NCBI GenBank assembly: GCA_003446605.1
Contig: DMDF01000166.1
Span: forward strand, 1 to 45,613
DNA: 45,613 nucleotides
Reading direction: 5' to 3'
DNA from: Anaerolineaceae bacterium
GTDB lineage: Bacteria; Chloroflexota; Anaerolineae; Anaerolineales; Anaerolineaceae
Part shown: positions 1 to 8,307 of the stretch, in pieces
How positions within the stretch are numbered: the first letter of the stretch is position 1
How the letters are laid out: each line of letters begins with the position of its first letter
Program-made: the position numbers and the translations under genes
The notes under the pieces: model-generated
What the model was told of the DNA's origin: nothing
What the model saw: the letters and a program-made list of their open reading frames with translations, nothing else
Databases searched by the model: none

Positions 1-127
1 TGATGAATCGATTTGAAAAAATCTAATATCCCACAATATTAACCTGCTAATCCATAGTTACATCAAAATAAATGTTGAGAAGAACAACGAGTAATTATTC
101 TGAAAACAATAAAAAGGAGAACCAATC

Positions 128-1366
128 ATGAAAAATAAGCAAGATGAGGCAAAAAGGACAACACGCTGGGCTCTGGTAGATGAGAAAGCCGAGCAACGCC
201 TTTTTGAAGCAGCTGGGGAGGATTCTGTAATAAAGCGAGCTTTCGGAAGTGAGCCTAAACATGAACATCCATATAATCTTTATCGAGATATCACGAGTGG
301 TCCCCAAGCTCTTCGTGATACCTTTGAGTGGGTCAAAGAAGATGTGGCGGCGGTGGCAGATGAGATCGTGAAGCGTAAAATACGGAGGATTCTGGCTACC
401 GGTCTGGGCACTTCCCAGTTTGTCGCCATGCCCGCAGCGGTGGGTTTCTGTAACCTTGCCCACTCAGATGCGGACCAGGTGGATAGTGCTGAATTTTTGA
501 CAAGCAATCGAGATTGGGATCTCCCCCATACTGCCTTCTTGGCTTATTCAGGAAGTGGATTTACTGTGGATTGTGTCCGGGCAGCCGAAAAAGCTAAAAA
601 GGAAGGAGCCTACACCATAGGTATCACTTCTGTTGCAGACAGTCCCCTTACAAAAGTATGCGATGCTAGCATTTTATGTGCCGGGGGGTGGGACACGGGT
701 GCATCAGATACCTTCCATTTAATCACTAGATTAGGCGCGTCTTTTCTACTAGCTATAGAGGTGGGGGAGCGGACGCAGCCCAAGCAATTGAATTACAAAG
801 ACCTTAGAGAACAACTCTTCGCTGTTCCCGACCTTATGAAGGGAAAAGCAAAGGAAATTGATAGCAGATGCCGAAACATTGCTCGCCAATACAAGAATAA
901 ACGCAGCTTCCTGGTTGTGGGCGGAGGACCCAATTTGGGCGCAGCTGAGGAGTTCGCCCTGAAACTTGACGAAATTGCCAATATCCCATCCAAGGCTATG
1001 TGCCCGACCAGAAATATCCATGGAGTTACAAATCTTCTTGATGAGGATATTGTAACCGTGATTATCGCTCCCCCTAGCGCTTCCTACCCATGGTTAATGG
1101 ATGTGGCAAAACTCACCCAGGTATTGAAGACCCCCTCGATTGGAATTGTTACCGAGGGCGATGACCAGCTATCCAAGATAATGGATAACGTAGTTAGGTT
1201 ACCGGTGAGTGATGAAACTTTCTTCACTTTGCCAGTTGCTTTTGTTGGTGAGTTATTAGCCTACTATTGCGCTGTGGAACAGGGCTTAAACCCGGATTGC
1301 GGAAGGTACAACATACCAAAGTACGCAAGGGGTTTAAATATGCTCTTCCCACCAGATTCTCACTAA
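128..1366 (+). CDS. Double-SIS-domain sugar-phosphate isomerase/deglycase-like protein
   Basis: Cytosolic protein of 412 aa with two SIS (sugar isomerase) folds, about residues 75-215 and 240-400. Visible motifs are TGLGTS at 91-96 and SGSG at 141-144 (phosphate-binding loops), GGGPNLG near 265-271, an invariant-looking Glu in the LDEIANI segment (E282) and a His in NIHGV (H298). This is the arrangement of the GlmS isomerase half, AgaS and FrlB. It lacks a glutaminase domain, so it is not GlmS itself. The start at 128 is fixed by an AAAAGGAGA ribosome site seven bases upstream. It is followed, after a 0.5-kb gap, by a PfkB kinase and a CUT2 ABC importer on the same strand. Together these suggest a kinase-plus-SIS route as in fructoselysine (FrlD/FrlB) or amino-sugar catabolism. 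The family is clear; the substrate is inference. Confidence 0.85.
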   Translation: MKNKQDEAKRTTRWALVDEKAEQRLFEAAGEDSVIKRAFGSEPKHEHPYNLYRDITSGPQALRDTFEWVKEDVAAVADEIVKRKIRRILATGLGTSQFVAMPAAVGFCNLAHSDADQVDSAEFLTSNRDWDLPHTAFLAYSGSGFTVDCVRAAEKAKKEGAYTIGITSVADSPLTKVCDASILCAGGWDTGASDTFHLITRLGASFLLAIEVGERTQPKQLNYKDLREQLFAVPDLMKGKAKEIDSRCRNIARQYKNKRSFLVVGGGPNLGAAEEFALKLDEIANIPSKAMCPTRNIHGVTNLLDEDIVTVIIAPPSASYPWLMDVAKLTQVLKTPSIGIVTEGDDQLSKIMDNVVRLPVSDETFFTLPVAFVGELLAYYCAVEQGLNPDCGRYNIPKYARGLNMLFPPDSH

Positions 1367-1883
1367 GATGTAGGCAAATTCACAATAGTAGTCTCGATAC
1401 GGATGTTGCATAGTGGACGAATAAGCTCTGCTCTATTCTGTATCGAGACTTGCAACCAACTTTTATTGTATTTTACAAACAAACCATAGATGAGGTTCAG
1501 ATATTAGTTCGAACATTAAAAACAGAACAAAGACCAAGGAAACCAGAGCTTGATATGATCTTATTCTCTATCTAATCGGAAATTTTGTAGGCAACGCAAA
1601 TTCTACCTATCTCCGAAATCTTGCCTGGATTTCATGTGTTTGCGGTAAATATCCCGCCTTCTTTGGGCTTCAAGTGGATCATAAGCTATCTTGATTGTAC
1701 GAATCCTTGCCTTGGATACCTATCACATTTAAAAAGAAGAGCTTTTTCATAAAAACTCCTTTTTGGATTTGGATAATGAACTTTAATCATCTAGCTTGTC
1801 AGATTTACCCTTTGTTCGAATTCATGTCTGGCACTCAGACTCTAGAAATAATATTTTTATATGAATAAATGGAGGTAATAATT
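1367..1883. other. Intergenic gap with inverted repeat and possible gene remnant
   Basis: About 0.5 kb without an intact gene. It holds a perfect 10-bp inverted repeat (gtctcgatac at 1391-1400, gtatcgagac at 1440-1449) around a 39-base loop, followed by a T-rich stretch, possibly a weak terminator for the SIS gene. On the minus strand, 1750 down to about 1603 has an AAAGGAG site, an ATG and a short hydrophobic start (MKKLFFLN) that stops at 1679. Another frame continues with a basic, protein-like segment (YDPLEAQRRRDIYRKH) that stops at 1603. This could be a decayed gene, but I recognise no family. Confidence 0.35.
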
Positions 1884-2837
1884 ATGACAATTGATGTCGC
1901 AGCAATAGGAACTCTAAATGTAGACATCCTTCTACATGGCACAGCACCTCGCGATTTTGATCAGCTCGCTCGTTGGACTGGTCTTGGTGAAGTTACACTA
2001 ACAACCGCCGGCTCAGTAGGATATACCGCTCAGGATTTGGCTAAATTGGGACTAAAAGTTGGTCTCATGTCATGCGTGGGGGACGATATTTTTGGTGCTT
2101 TTATTCTAGATGAAATGAAAGACAAGGGTATAGACACTGAATGGGTGCAAGTGGAGGAAGGCATGGCATCCGCCGTGGGAATTTACCCCCTCCTATTTGG
2201 CGGAAATAAAAGACCTGCAGCCGGCAGGTTGGCTAGCCATGCCCCCTGGCCTCTCGTCTTTAATAAAGCACAACTTGATTACCTGTCAAAGGCACGACTT
2301 CTCCACTGTGGTGGCTATCTTCATTACCCGCAGGTTTGGGGTGAGCCAACAGAAACGATCTATAAGTTTGCTAAGGAATGTGGGCTTCTTACTTCTATCG
2401 ATTCACAATTTCCTACTGTCCCAGTTGAAGGTCCTTGGATTAAAGCATTTGGTAACCTTCTTAGATACGTAGATATCCTATTCATGGATGAGTATGAAGC
2501 CAGATCTACTACAGGGTGCGAATCACTCAATGAAGCCGCAGAAGTAGTGCGAGCCCAAGGAACCAGTACAGTAGTTATAAAACGCGGTGCAAAAGGTTGT
2601 ATTGTTACGACCGCAGATAAGTCAATTGAGCTACCGGCTTTTCCTGTGAACACTAATGAAATAATTGACGCTGTTGGGGCGGGAGACGCCTTTGATGCCG
2701 GATTTCTTGCGGGAATTCTCGCAGGTTGGGATGAAGTTAAGGCAGGGCGTTTAGCAAGCCATGTAGCAACGTATAGTCTCAAGAGTGCTGGTGGTTCACT
2801 GGGAGTACCCGAGAACAGAATCGAAGACCTAATTTAG
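1884..2837 (+). CDS. PfkB-family carbohydrate kinase
   Basis: Cytosolic ribokinase/PfkB-fold sugar kinase of 317 aa. The N-terminal strand GTLNVDILLHG and the glycine pair of a substrate-binding segment (TTAGSVGYTAQDLAKLG) are typical. The C-terminal signature DAVGAGDAFDAGF lies at residues 262-274, with D268 as the expected catalytic base. The ATG at 1884 is preferred over the in-frame ATG at 1869, because a GGAGGT ribosome site (1871-1876) lies between them at ideal spacing. The gene follows the SIS-domain gene and precedes the ABC transporter genes, so it probably phosphorylates the imported sugar or sugar conjugate. FrlD-like fructosamine kinase, 2-keto-3-deoxygluconate kinase and ribokinase all share this fold, so the substrate is not assigned. 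Confidence 0.88.
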   Translation: MTIDVAAIGTLNVDILLHGTAPRDFDQLARWTGLGEVTLTTAGSVGYTAQDLAKLGLKVGLMSCVGDDIFGAFILDEMKDKGIDTEWVQVEEGMASAVGIYPLLFGGNKRPAAGRLASHAPWPLVFNKAQLDYLSKARLLHCGGYLHYPQVWGEPTETIYKFAKECGLLTSIDSQFPTVPVEGPWIKAFGNLLRYVDILFMDEYEARSTTGCESLNEAAEVVRAQGTSTVVIKRGAKGCIVTTADKSIELPAFPVNTNEIIDAVGAGDAFDAGFLAGILAGWDEVKAGRLASHVATYSLKSAGGSLGVPENRIEDLI

Positions 2838-2955
2838 GGCTATAAAATTTTGATACCTTTTACTAAGGAGGTACTTATCGCAAAAACATCGAATATTAAG
2901 ATCAATGGGTTATAGATAATTCCTATTAAATTGCTTACAAAAGGAGAAATGAAAT

Positions 2956-3999
2956 ATGAAAAAACTAGCTTTAATAATCATGGTTTTGGTTATACTGACT
3001 GCTTGCACTCCAGCAACTACACCAACGCCTACGCAAGCGGATTCAACCACACTTGCAAAGCCAGCAGCCCCGACCCTGCTTACGGATGAGTTGGGAACGG
3101 CAGCGGAACTAGTACCGAGCGACGCGGAAATTGCAGACGCAAAAGACGCTTTGGGAACAGGGATGATTGGTATCATATCTTGCACTATGGGCTCCGAGTA
3201 TCATGCCACTCTTGTTAACTCAGCCCAAGATTATGCACAAGAGTTGGGAATCAAAACTACAGTCATTGATTCCCAAGTCCAGGCTGATCAACAGATTTCT
3301 GCTATTGAAAACCTCGTCTCAGCTGGTGCCAAAGCCATTGTTATCTGTGTCCTCGATCCCGCTGTCGTTAAGCCTGCATTGGAAGCAGCGGTCGAAGCAG
3401 GTGTATACATCGTCCAAACTTCTGGTCGGGAATCTGCTTACAATGGTATCGGAATCAGCATTGAGGATGCTGATTTAGGCTGCGCCAACGGCGAACTGGC
3501 GGGTGAGGCGATTAACACCTTTCTAGATGGAAAGGGAGTTGTTGCTATCTTGGATTATCCGGACCTTCCCAATATTGTCACTCGTGCGGATAATATCGAA
3601 AAATGTCTATTACAGACTGCTCCGAATGCCACAATTATTGGTCGTTTCCTTGGCGGAACAACTGAAAATGCGCAAACTTCTGTGGAAAATGCCCTTCAAG
3701 CTTATCCTGATATAGATGTGATTGCTAGCGTTTCTGATCTTGGGGCATATGGTGCCTTAACCGCATTGCAAGCTGCCAATAAAGACCCAGAAAAAACATT
3801 CGTTATTGGTATTGATGCAGAAGAATATGCACTTGACCTGATCAAGGCTGGAGGCATGTACTATGGAACCGTGGATACCAATCCATCTGAAACGGGTGTG
3901 ATGGCGATTGATGCAGCCATTAAACTCCTGGCACATGCGACAGTTGAAAAGAACATTAAGGTAGAAGTTTTAAAAGTAACAGAATCTACCATGAAATAG
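2956..3999 (+). CDS. Sugar ABC transporter substrate-binding lipoprotein (CUT2, RbsB-like)
   Basis: Extracytoplasmic sugar-binding lipoprotein of 347 aa. The signal peptide ends in the lipobox LTAC with the lipidated Cys at residue 17, followed by a Thr/Pro-rich linker to about residue 30. The rest has the two-lobe Peripla_BP_4 layout: MIGIISCTMGSEYH at the start of lobe 1, AIENLVSAGAKAIVICVLDP in the middle, and FVIGIDAEEYALDLIKAGGMYYGTVDTNP in the second half. A good ribosome site (AAAGGAG) precedes ATG 2956. It is the first of three consecutive transporter genes, separated from the permease by a small hairpin (4019-4043). The family is secure; the ligand is unknown. Confidence 0.9.
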   Translation: MKKLALIIMVLVILTACTPATTPTPTQADSTTLAKPAAPTLLTDELGTAAELVPSDAEIADAKDALGTGMIGIISCTMGSEYHATLVNSAQDYAQELGIKTTVIDSQVQADQQISAIENLVSAGAKAIVICVLDPAVVKPALEAAVEAGVYIVQTSGRESAYNGIGISIEDADLGCANGELAGEAINTFLDGKGVVAILDYPDLPNIVTRADNIEKCLLQTAPNATIIGRFLGGTTENAQTSVENALQAYPDIDVIASVSDLGAYGALTALQAANKDPEKTFVIGIDAEEYALDLIKAGGMYYGTVDTNPSETGVMAIDAAIKLLAHATVEKNIKVEVLKVTESTMK

Positions 4000-4018
4000 A
4001 TTACATTAAAAATATTAT

Positions 4019-4043
4019 AGGAGGAACTGTCAAAGCTCCTCCT
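4019..4043 (+). promoter_or_regulatory. Intercistronic hairpin after the binding-protein gene
   Basis: A 7-bp perfect stem (aggagga / tcctcct) with an 11-base loop lies just after the lipoprotein stop codon and before the permease. There is no T-run, so it is more likely an mRNA-stabilising or attenuating hairpin than a full terminator. Such hairpins are common after binding-protein genes, whose product is needed in excess. Confidence 0.45.
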
Positions 4044-4074
4044 ATGCATTAATTATATACAAAGGAGATCTTCT

Positions 4075-5040
4075 ATGCGTTATCAAAGGAAGAATAATTC
4101 TCAGAAAGTCCTTCAAATAATTGGAGAGAATGGCTATATCTTTATATTTGCACTCTGGTTCATCTTTCTTTCATTTAAGACGGATACGTTCCTTACATCC
4201 CAGAATATTCTCACGGTGTTACGGCAAGGAGCCATTGTCAGCATTGCGGCAATTGGTGAAATGCTGGTCATGCTACTGGGTGGAATGGATGTCTCTGTTG
4301 GAGCCTTACTGGGTTTTTCAGGGATTGTCGGCGCCAATTTGATGGTGGATTTCAATTTATCGCCCGCCTTGGCTGGTTTGGTGTGTGTGCTCGTTGGAGG
4401 CATGATCGGACTCGTAAATGGGTTTCTAGTAACGAAAGTACGAATCAACCCAGTGGTGGCTACTTTGGGGATGATGACCGTATTGAATGGTTTAGCGCTT
4501 GCTTGGACACAGGGTAAAACAGTTGCAGGATCTCAACTTGATTCCATAGCTTTTCTGTCTAGGGGTTATATTGGGTCTATTCCTTTTTCTGTTATTCTAA
4601 TGTTGCTTTTTTATTGCATATTTTATTTAATTCTGAATAAAACCGTTTTTGGTGCTCGCATTTATGCAATCGGGAACAATGAGAAAGCATCCTGGCTGGC
4701 TGGAATAGAAGTCGACAAATTAAAAATGTTGACCTACACAATTGCAGGATTTCTGGGTGGCTTTAGTGGCTTGCTGCAAGTCTCGCGACAGGGCTCTGCT
4801 ACCTCAAGTATGGGAAATGAATTCCTCTTTCCAATTTTAACGGCGGTAATCTTGGGTGGCATCGGTTTAAGTGGGGGCAAGGGCAAGATACAAAACACAT
4901 TGATTGCAGTAATCTTCTTGATGACTATCAATAATGGAATGGTTTTGCTGGGAATTCCGCTTTACACCCAGGATATTATTCAAGGTCTGATCCTGATTCT
5001 TGCCCTTTCTCTTGACCGCTTGCACTATCGAAATAGGTAG
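4075..5040 (+). CDS. Sugar ABC transporter permease (CUT2, RbsC-like)
   Basis: Integral membrane permease of 321 aa of the BPD_transp_2 family. The family segment LLGGMDVSVGALLGFSG lies in the N-terminal third, and the cytoplasmic coupling region with IYAIGNNEKASWLAGIEVDKLK near residues 196-218. The C-terminal segment LTAVILGGIGLSGGKG is also typical. Eight to ten hydrophobic helices can be seen. An AAAGGAG ribosome site precedes ATG 4075. It ends 15 bases before the ATPase gene, so the two are translated from one message. Its partners are the lipoprotein upstream and the fused ATPase downstream. Confidence 0.92.
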   Translation: MRYQRKNNSQKVLQIIGENGYIFIFALWFIFLSFKTDTFLTSQNILTVLRQGAIVSIAAIGEMLVMLLGGMDVSVGALLGFSGIVGANLMVDFNLSPALAGLVCVLVGGMIGLVNGFLVTKVRINPVVATLGMMTVLNGLALAWTQGKTVAGSQLDSIAFLSRGYIGSIPFSVILMLLFYCIFYLILNKTVFGARIYAIGNNEKASWLAGIEVDKLKMLTYTIAGFLGGFSGLLQVSRQGSATSSMGNEFLFPILTAVILGGIGLSGGKGKIQNTLIAVIFLMTINNGMVLLGIPLYTQDIIQGLILILALSLDRLHYRNR

Positions 5041-5055
5041 GAGGGAATATTAAGA

Positions 5056-6543
5056 ATGACTACTATCCTCTCACTTAAAAATATCAGCCGCTCTTTTCCA
5101 GGGGTCCAGGCTCTGGACGATATCTCCCTAGAGGTTGAACAAGGAACGATTCATGCACTGGTAGGTGCTAATGGTGCTGGAAAATCTACCCTAATGAAGA
5201 TCCTTTCGGGTGCTCTAGCGCCTGATTCAGGAGAGATGATCTTTGAAAACGCGCCTTATGCTCCGGCTGACCCAAGTGCGGCGATCAAGGATGGGATTGC
5301 GACGATTTATCAAGAACTCAATCTTTTACCCACCAGGACTGTTACAGCGAATATCAATGTGGGCAAGGAGCCTAACCACTTCGGGATTCTAGACGAAAAA
5401 ACTGAGAGACAAAAAGCAGCCAGCGCCCTTGCCCAGCTGAATGCAAGTTACATCCCATTGCAGGCGTTAGTTGGAAATCTCAAAGTTGGTGAGAAACAGA
5501 TCATCGAGATCGCCAAAGCGCTGGTTGGAAAATGCAAACTACTTATTTTGGACGAACCAACTGCAGCCCTAAATGATTCAGAAATCATTCCCCTGTTTAA
5601 TATTATCAAGGATCTAAAAAATCAGGGAGTTACTATTTTGTATGTATCGCATAGGCTGAAAGAGATTTTCGCGCTTGCGGATGTTGTAACTGTTCTTTGC
5701 GATGGGAAATTGGTGGTTACCTCTCTTATTAATCAGGTTACTCCAGATATTCTCATTAATCACATGACAGGACGAAAAAAAATAAAGAGCGCCTTCCCAG
5801 AAAAAAACAAGGTAATAAAAGAGGAAGTATTGCGGCTGGAACATCTGTCGTCCTCTATGGTTTTCAAGGATATTAATTTATCCATTCATAGAGGTGAAGT
5901 TATAGGCATCACGGGGTTGGCAGGGTCAGGGAAGGTTGAACTTGGGAAAGCTTTAATCGGCGATTTTCCTATCAATTCAGGTCAGGTCTTTCTACAAGGA
6001 ATACCCTTCAAACCCTCTCCTGCTAAGGCAAAATCAGCCCATATTGGGTATATGCCTGAAGACCGAAAAAAAGAGGGGGTGCTTGAGGAACTTTCTGTTC
6101 AAAGAAATATCTCGCTGCCCTCACTATCGGACCTTACCCAATTTCCAGGTTTCATCCTTTTTAACAAAGAACGAGAATTAGCGCAACAAGGAGTAGAAGA
6201 ACTGGACATCAAAACGCCATCCTTAAAACAGATTGTACGTAATCTGAGTGGCGGAAACCAGCAAAAGGTATCCTTGGCTAAATGGCTTGCAACTAATTCG
6301 GAAATCCTTTTATTGATTGAGCCCACGCAAGGGATTGATGTCGGCGTGAAGTTTGAAATTTATGAATTAATCCACAAACTATCAGCGCAGGGAAAAACGA
6401 TTATCCTGGTATCATCAGAGATCTCCGAGATCATTGGGTTGGCACATTCCATCGTTGTGTTATTTAATGGTCAGATTCAAGCTATCCTTGACGGAAACCA
6501 AACAAATGAAGAGGAAGTTCTCCAGGCTACTTTCGGAAAATAG
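5056..6543 (+). CDS. Sugar ABC transporter ATP-binding protein (CUT2, RbsA-like, two NBDs)
   Basis: Cytoplasmic tandem ATPase of 495 aa that powers the adjacent permease. The N-terminal NBD has Walker A GANGAGKST, a degenerate signature (LKVGEKQ) and Walker B LLILDEPTAAL. The C-terminal NBD has the usual degenerate Walker A (GLAGSGKVEL) and a canonical signature LSGGNQQK. Its Walker B, however, reads LLLIEPTQGIDVG: the Asp that normally precedes the catalytic Glu is Ile, and the usual Arg of EPTRG is Gln. In RbsA/XylG proteins the second site normally reads LDEPTRG. This could be a natural asymmetric-site variant. The gene is the last of the operon; a hairpin at 6891-6915 is the next candidate terminator. 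Confidence 0.92.
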   Translation: MTTILSLKNISRSFPGVQALDDISLEVEQGTIHALVGANGAGKSTLMKILSGALAPDSGEMIFENAPYAPADPSAAIKDGIATIYQELNLLPTRTVTANINVGKEPNHFGILDEKTERQKAASALAQLNASYIPLQALVGNLKVGEKQIIEIAKALVGKCKLLILDEPTAALNDSEIIPLFNIIKDLKNQGVTILYVSHRLKEIFALADVVTVLCDGKLVVTSLINQVTPDILINHMTGRKKIKSAFPEKNKVIKEEVLRLEHLSSSMVFKDINLSIHRGEVIGITGLAGSGKVELGKALIGDFPINSGQVFLQGIPFKPSPAKAKSAHIGYMPEDRKKEGVLEELSVQRNISLPSLSDLTQFPGFILFNKERELAQQGVEELDIKTPSLKQIVRNLSGGNQQKVSLAKWLATNSEILLLIEPTQGIDVGVKFEIYELIHKLSAQGKTIILVSSEISEIIGLAHSIVVLFNGQIQAILDGNQTNEEEVLQATFGK

Positions 6544-7111
6544 TTGGGTTAGGATAAATCCCATAGGGAGTAATAACCTAAGGGAAACGGAACAGGATAA
6601 AAAATGAGGAATTAATGCCACAAAAGATACAAAAATTTATTTGAAGGAAAAGCATTGTGCATGGTCGTGTATAGTTCACTGAGCACGGAATTCAATACTA
6701 AATATTCTTTCAATCTTTATGTCGATATTTGGATCGAAGTCAAGGTACAATCTGAGATTCAATGAAATAAAACAAAAATATGAAATTAAGCGCGAACACC
6801 CAGTTTCTATTGATCTTTGTCTATACTGAGATGAACATATTTTCGGCTTGATGCTTCTACGGTCTTGGTGTTAATACTTATATCATCATCAGCCCGCTCT
6901 TGTATTGAGTGGGCTTGATTATTTAGCGGATTGAGATTCTGTTTAATTTCAATGAACTTGATGATTTAGATTTCCAACATTTATAAAAAAAGTTCATATG
7001 GATAATTATATGGCACATAGAACCGTGTTCATACCTAACTAGGAAAGAATAGGAATTGACCGCTTTTCTTGTATTAGAGAGGTTTCTTTCTGCGTTGTAA
7101 ATTTCTATTGT
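6544..7111. other. Intergenic region, no gene recognised
   Basis: About 570 bases, visibly AT-rich, with no convincing coding frame on either strand. The only structure I see is the hairpin at 6891-6915. Confidence 0.5.
6891..6915 (+). terminator. Candidate Rho-independent terminator
   Basis: A 9-bp stem (agcccgctc / gagtgggct, one G-U pair) with a 7-base loop is followed by a weak T-rich tail (tgattattt). It lies about 350 bases beyond the first ABC operon and may end its transcript. Confidence 0.45.
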
Positions 7112-7375
7112 TTATCTTTTTAACGTTTTTATAGACACCTTAACTAACCCGACCAAAAGCAACGTAATGATAACAATACCGACCAGGTATTTCCCGGTTG
7201 TAAAAATACTGGCAAGCTAACCAAGAAACTTTGATCTGGAAAGATACATCCAGATATTTTCCATTCCATCGAACAGACCACCCACAAGCGGGATCACATT
7301 CAATTTCTGTATGCTGCTTTCCGATTCATATCCACGCCGGAATAACCACGATAGAGATAAGCTTGTATACAAGGA
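7112..7375 (-). pseudogene. Decayed small membrane-protein gene
   Basis: One minus-strand frame reads as a continuous protein-like sequence with a single internal stop. It contains FRRGYESES, then NVIPLVGGLFDGMENIWMY, a TAG, then LASIFTTGKYLVG and a strongly hydrophobic helix (IVIITLLLVGLVKV), ending at a TAA at 7112. Hydrophobicity and the amphipathic pattern continue through the stop, which is what a recently broken membrane-protein gene would show. No start codon with a ribosome site can be placed; the upstream boundary near 7375 is approximate. I do not recognise the family. Confidence 0.45.
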
Positions 7376-7390
7376 TGATCAATATAAAAT

Positions 7391-7419
7391 CGCCCAGATG
7401 GATCTAGATCATCTGGGTG
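7391..7419 (-). terminator. Intrinsic terminator of the transglutaminase-like gene
   Basis: A 10-bp stem (cgcccagatg / catctgggtg, one G-U pair) with a 9-base loop. On the minus strand it is followed by attttatatt, and it lies about 90 bases beyond the stop codon of the minus-strand gene ending at 7506. Confidence 0.6.
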
Positions 7420-7505
7420 CGCTGGAAATGTGCTTAACGATGATTAATATATAGATATCTTATGCGCCATATACCTGGATTGCTATTCCTTACCTGAATA
7501 TTGAA

Positions 7506-8153
7506 TTAATCAGGCTTATATACCCCTTCTGGATTAATGCCCAGCGTACCCGCGCGGAAGGAACGTTCATCTACTATGGAAAGATACTTAGCCTGCTCCG
7601 GTGAGATCAATGGAGTCAGTTCTGCCGATTTTAGATAAATTTCAATCGCATCCACACCGGAGGATTTCGTCATCCAGTGCAAGTCATCGAATGTTTCGAG
7701 GTTGATCAGTGTGGTGTATGTTCGCAGGGTTTTCTGACTTTTTATATTGAAGAAATCGTTGAAATAAGAAAGCGCCAGCTCTCGGACGGTTGCATATACC
7801 GGTTCGCGATAACGCAACCCGCTGAAATTCGATTTTGCCACCGCACCCCAGCAGTCGAATTCCTTGAAAACGGCGAGCACATGGTCGTCATCCAGACCAG
7901 GTTCAGGCTGTAGATCTACTATTAAAGGAAGATATCCAATACGGCGCAAAAGCGCTGCGGCAAACAGACCTCCATCCAGGCAGTGTGCCTGGCGCCTGCG
8001 CAAGACATCGACCGGCGAGCGATTTTCTTCCCCGGCAGGATAGATCACGCTATCCAGAAATTCCTGGATCTTATACGGGGTGTTCATTTCCTGCACTTGT
8101 TTCAGCTCATCAGGTGAGAGAGAATGTTCAAACTCTATGATCACATGAGACAT
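7506..8153 (-). CDS. Transglutaminase-like cysteine protein, hypothetical
   Basis: Predicted cytosolic protein of 215 aa from the Met at 8153. Longer starts at 8162 and 8201 have poorer ribosome-site spacing, while AAAGGA lies about ten bases before 8153. The middle resembles a transglutaminase-like fold: a Cys-containing helix start (RRQAHCLDGGLFAAALLRRIGY), then DDDHVLAVF with a candidate catalytic His, and a following Asp/Asn-containing strand. In this family such proteins often serve as peptidases or binding domains. No signal peptide is present. A terminator follows at 7391-7419. Its neighbours are unrelated. The fold call comes from motif spacing only; no function is assigned. Confidence 0.55.
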   Translation of the reverse strand: MSHVIIEFEHSLSPDELKQVQEMNTPYKIQEFLDSVIYPAGEENRSPVDVLRRRQAHCLDGGLFAAALLRRIGYLPLIVDLQPEPGLDDDHVLAVFKEFDCWGAVAKSNFSGLRYREPVYATVRELALSYFNDFFNIKSQKTLRTYTTLINLETFDDLHWMTKSSGVDAIEIYLKSAELTPLISPEQAKYLSIVDERSFRAGTLGINPEGVYKPD

Positions 8154-8307
8154 GGTTGACATATCCTTTCGAGGGAAAAAGAGAGGGATCAGAAAAAACA
8201 ATGGATCTATTTCTGTGATTATAATCGTGTCTGAAGTTTTTACTGTTAGAATTGCACAGATACTGACATGACCTGTGTAAAGTTTGGTTTATCAAAAGGA
8301 TAATTTC

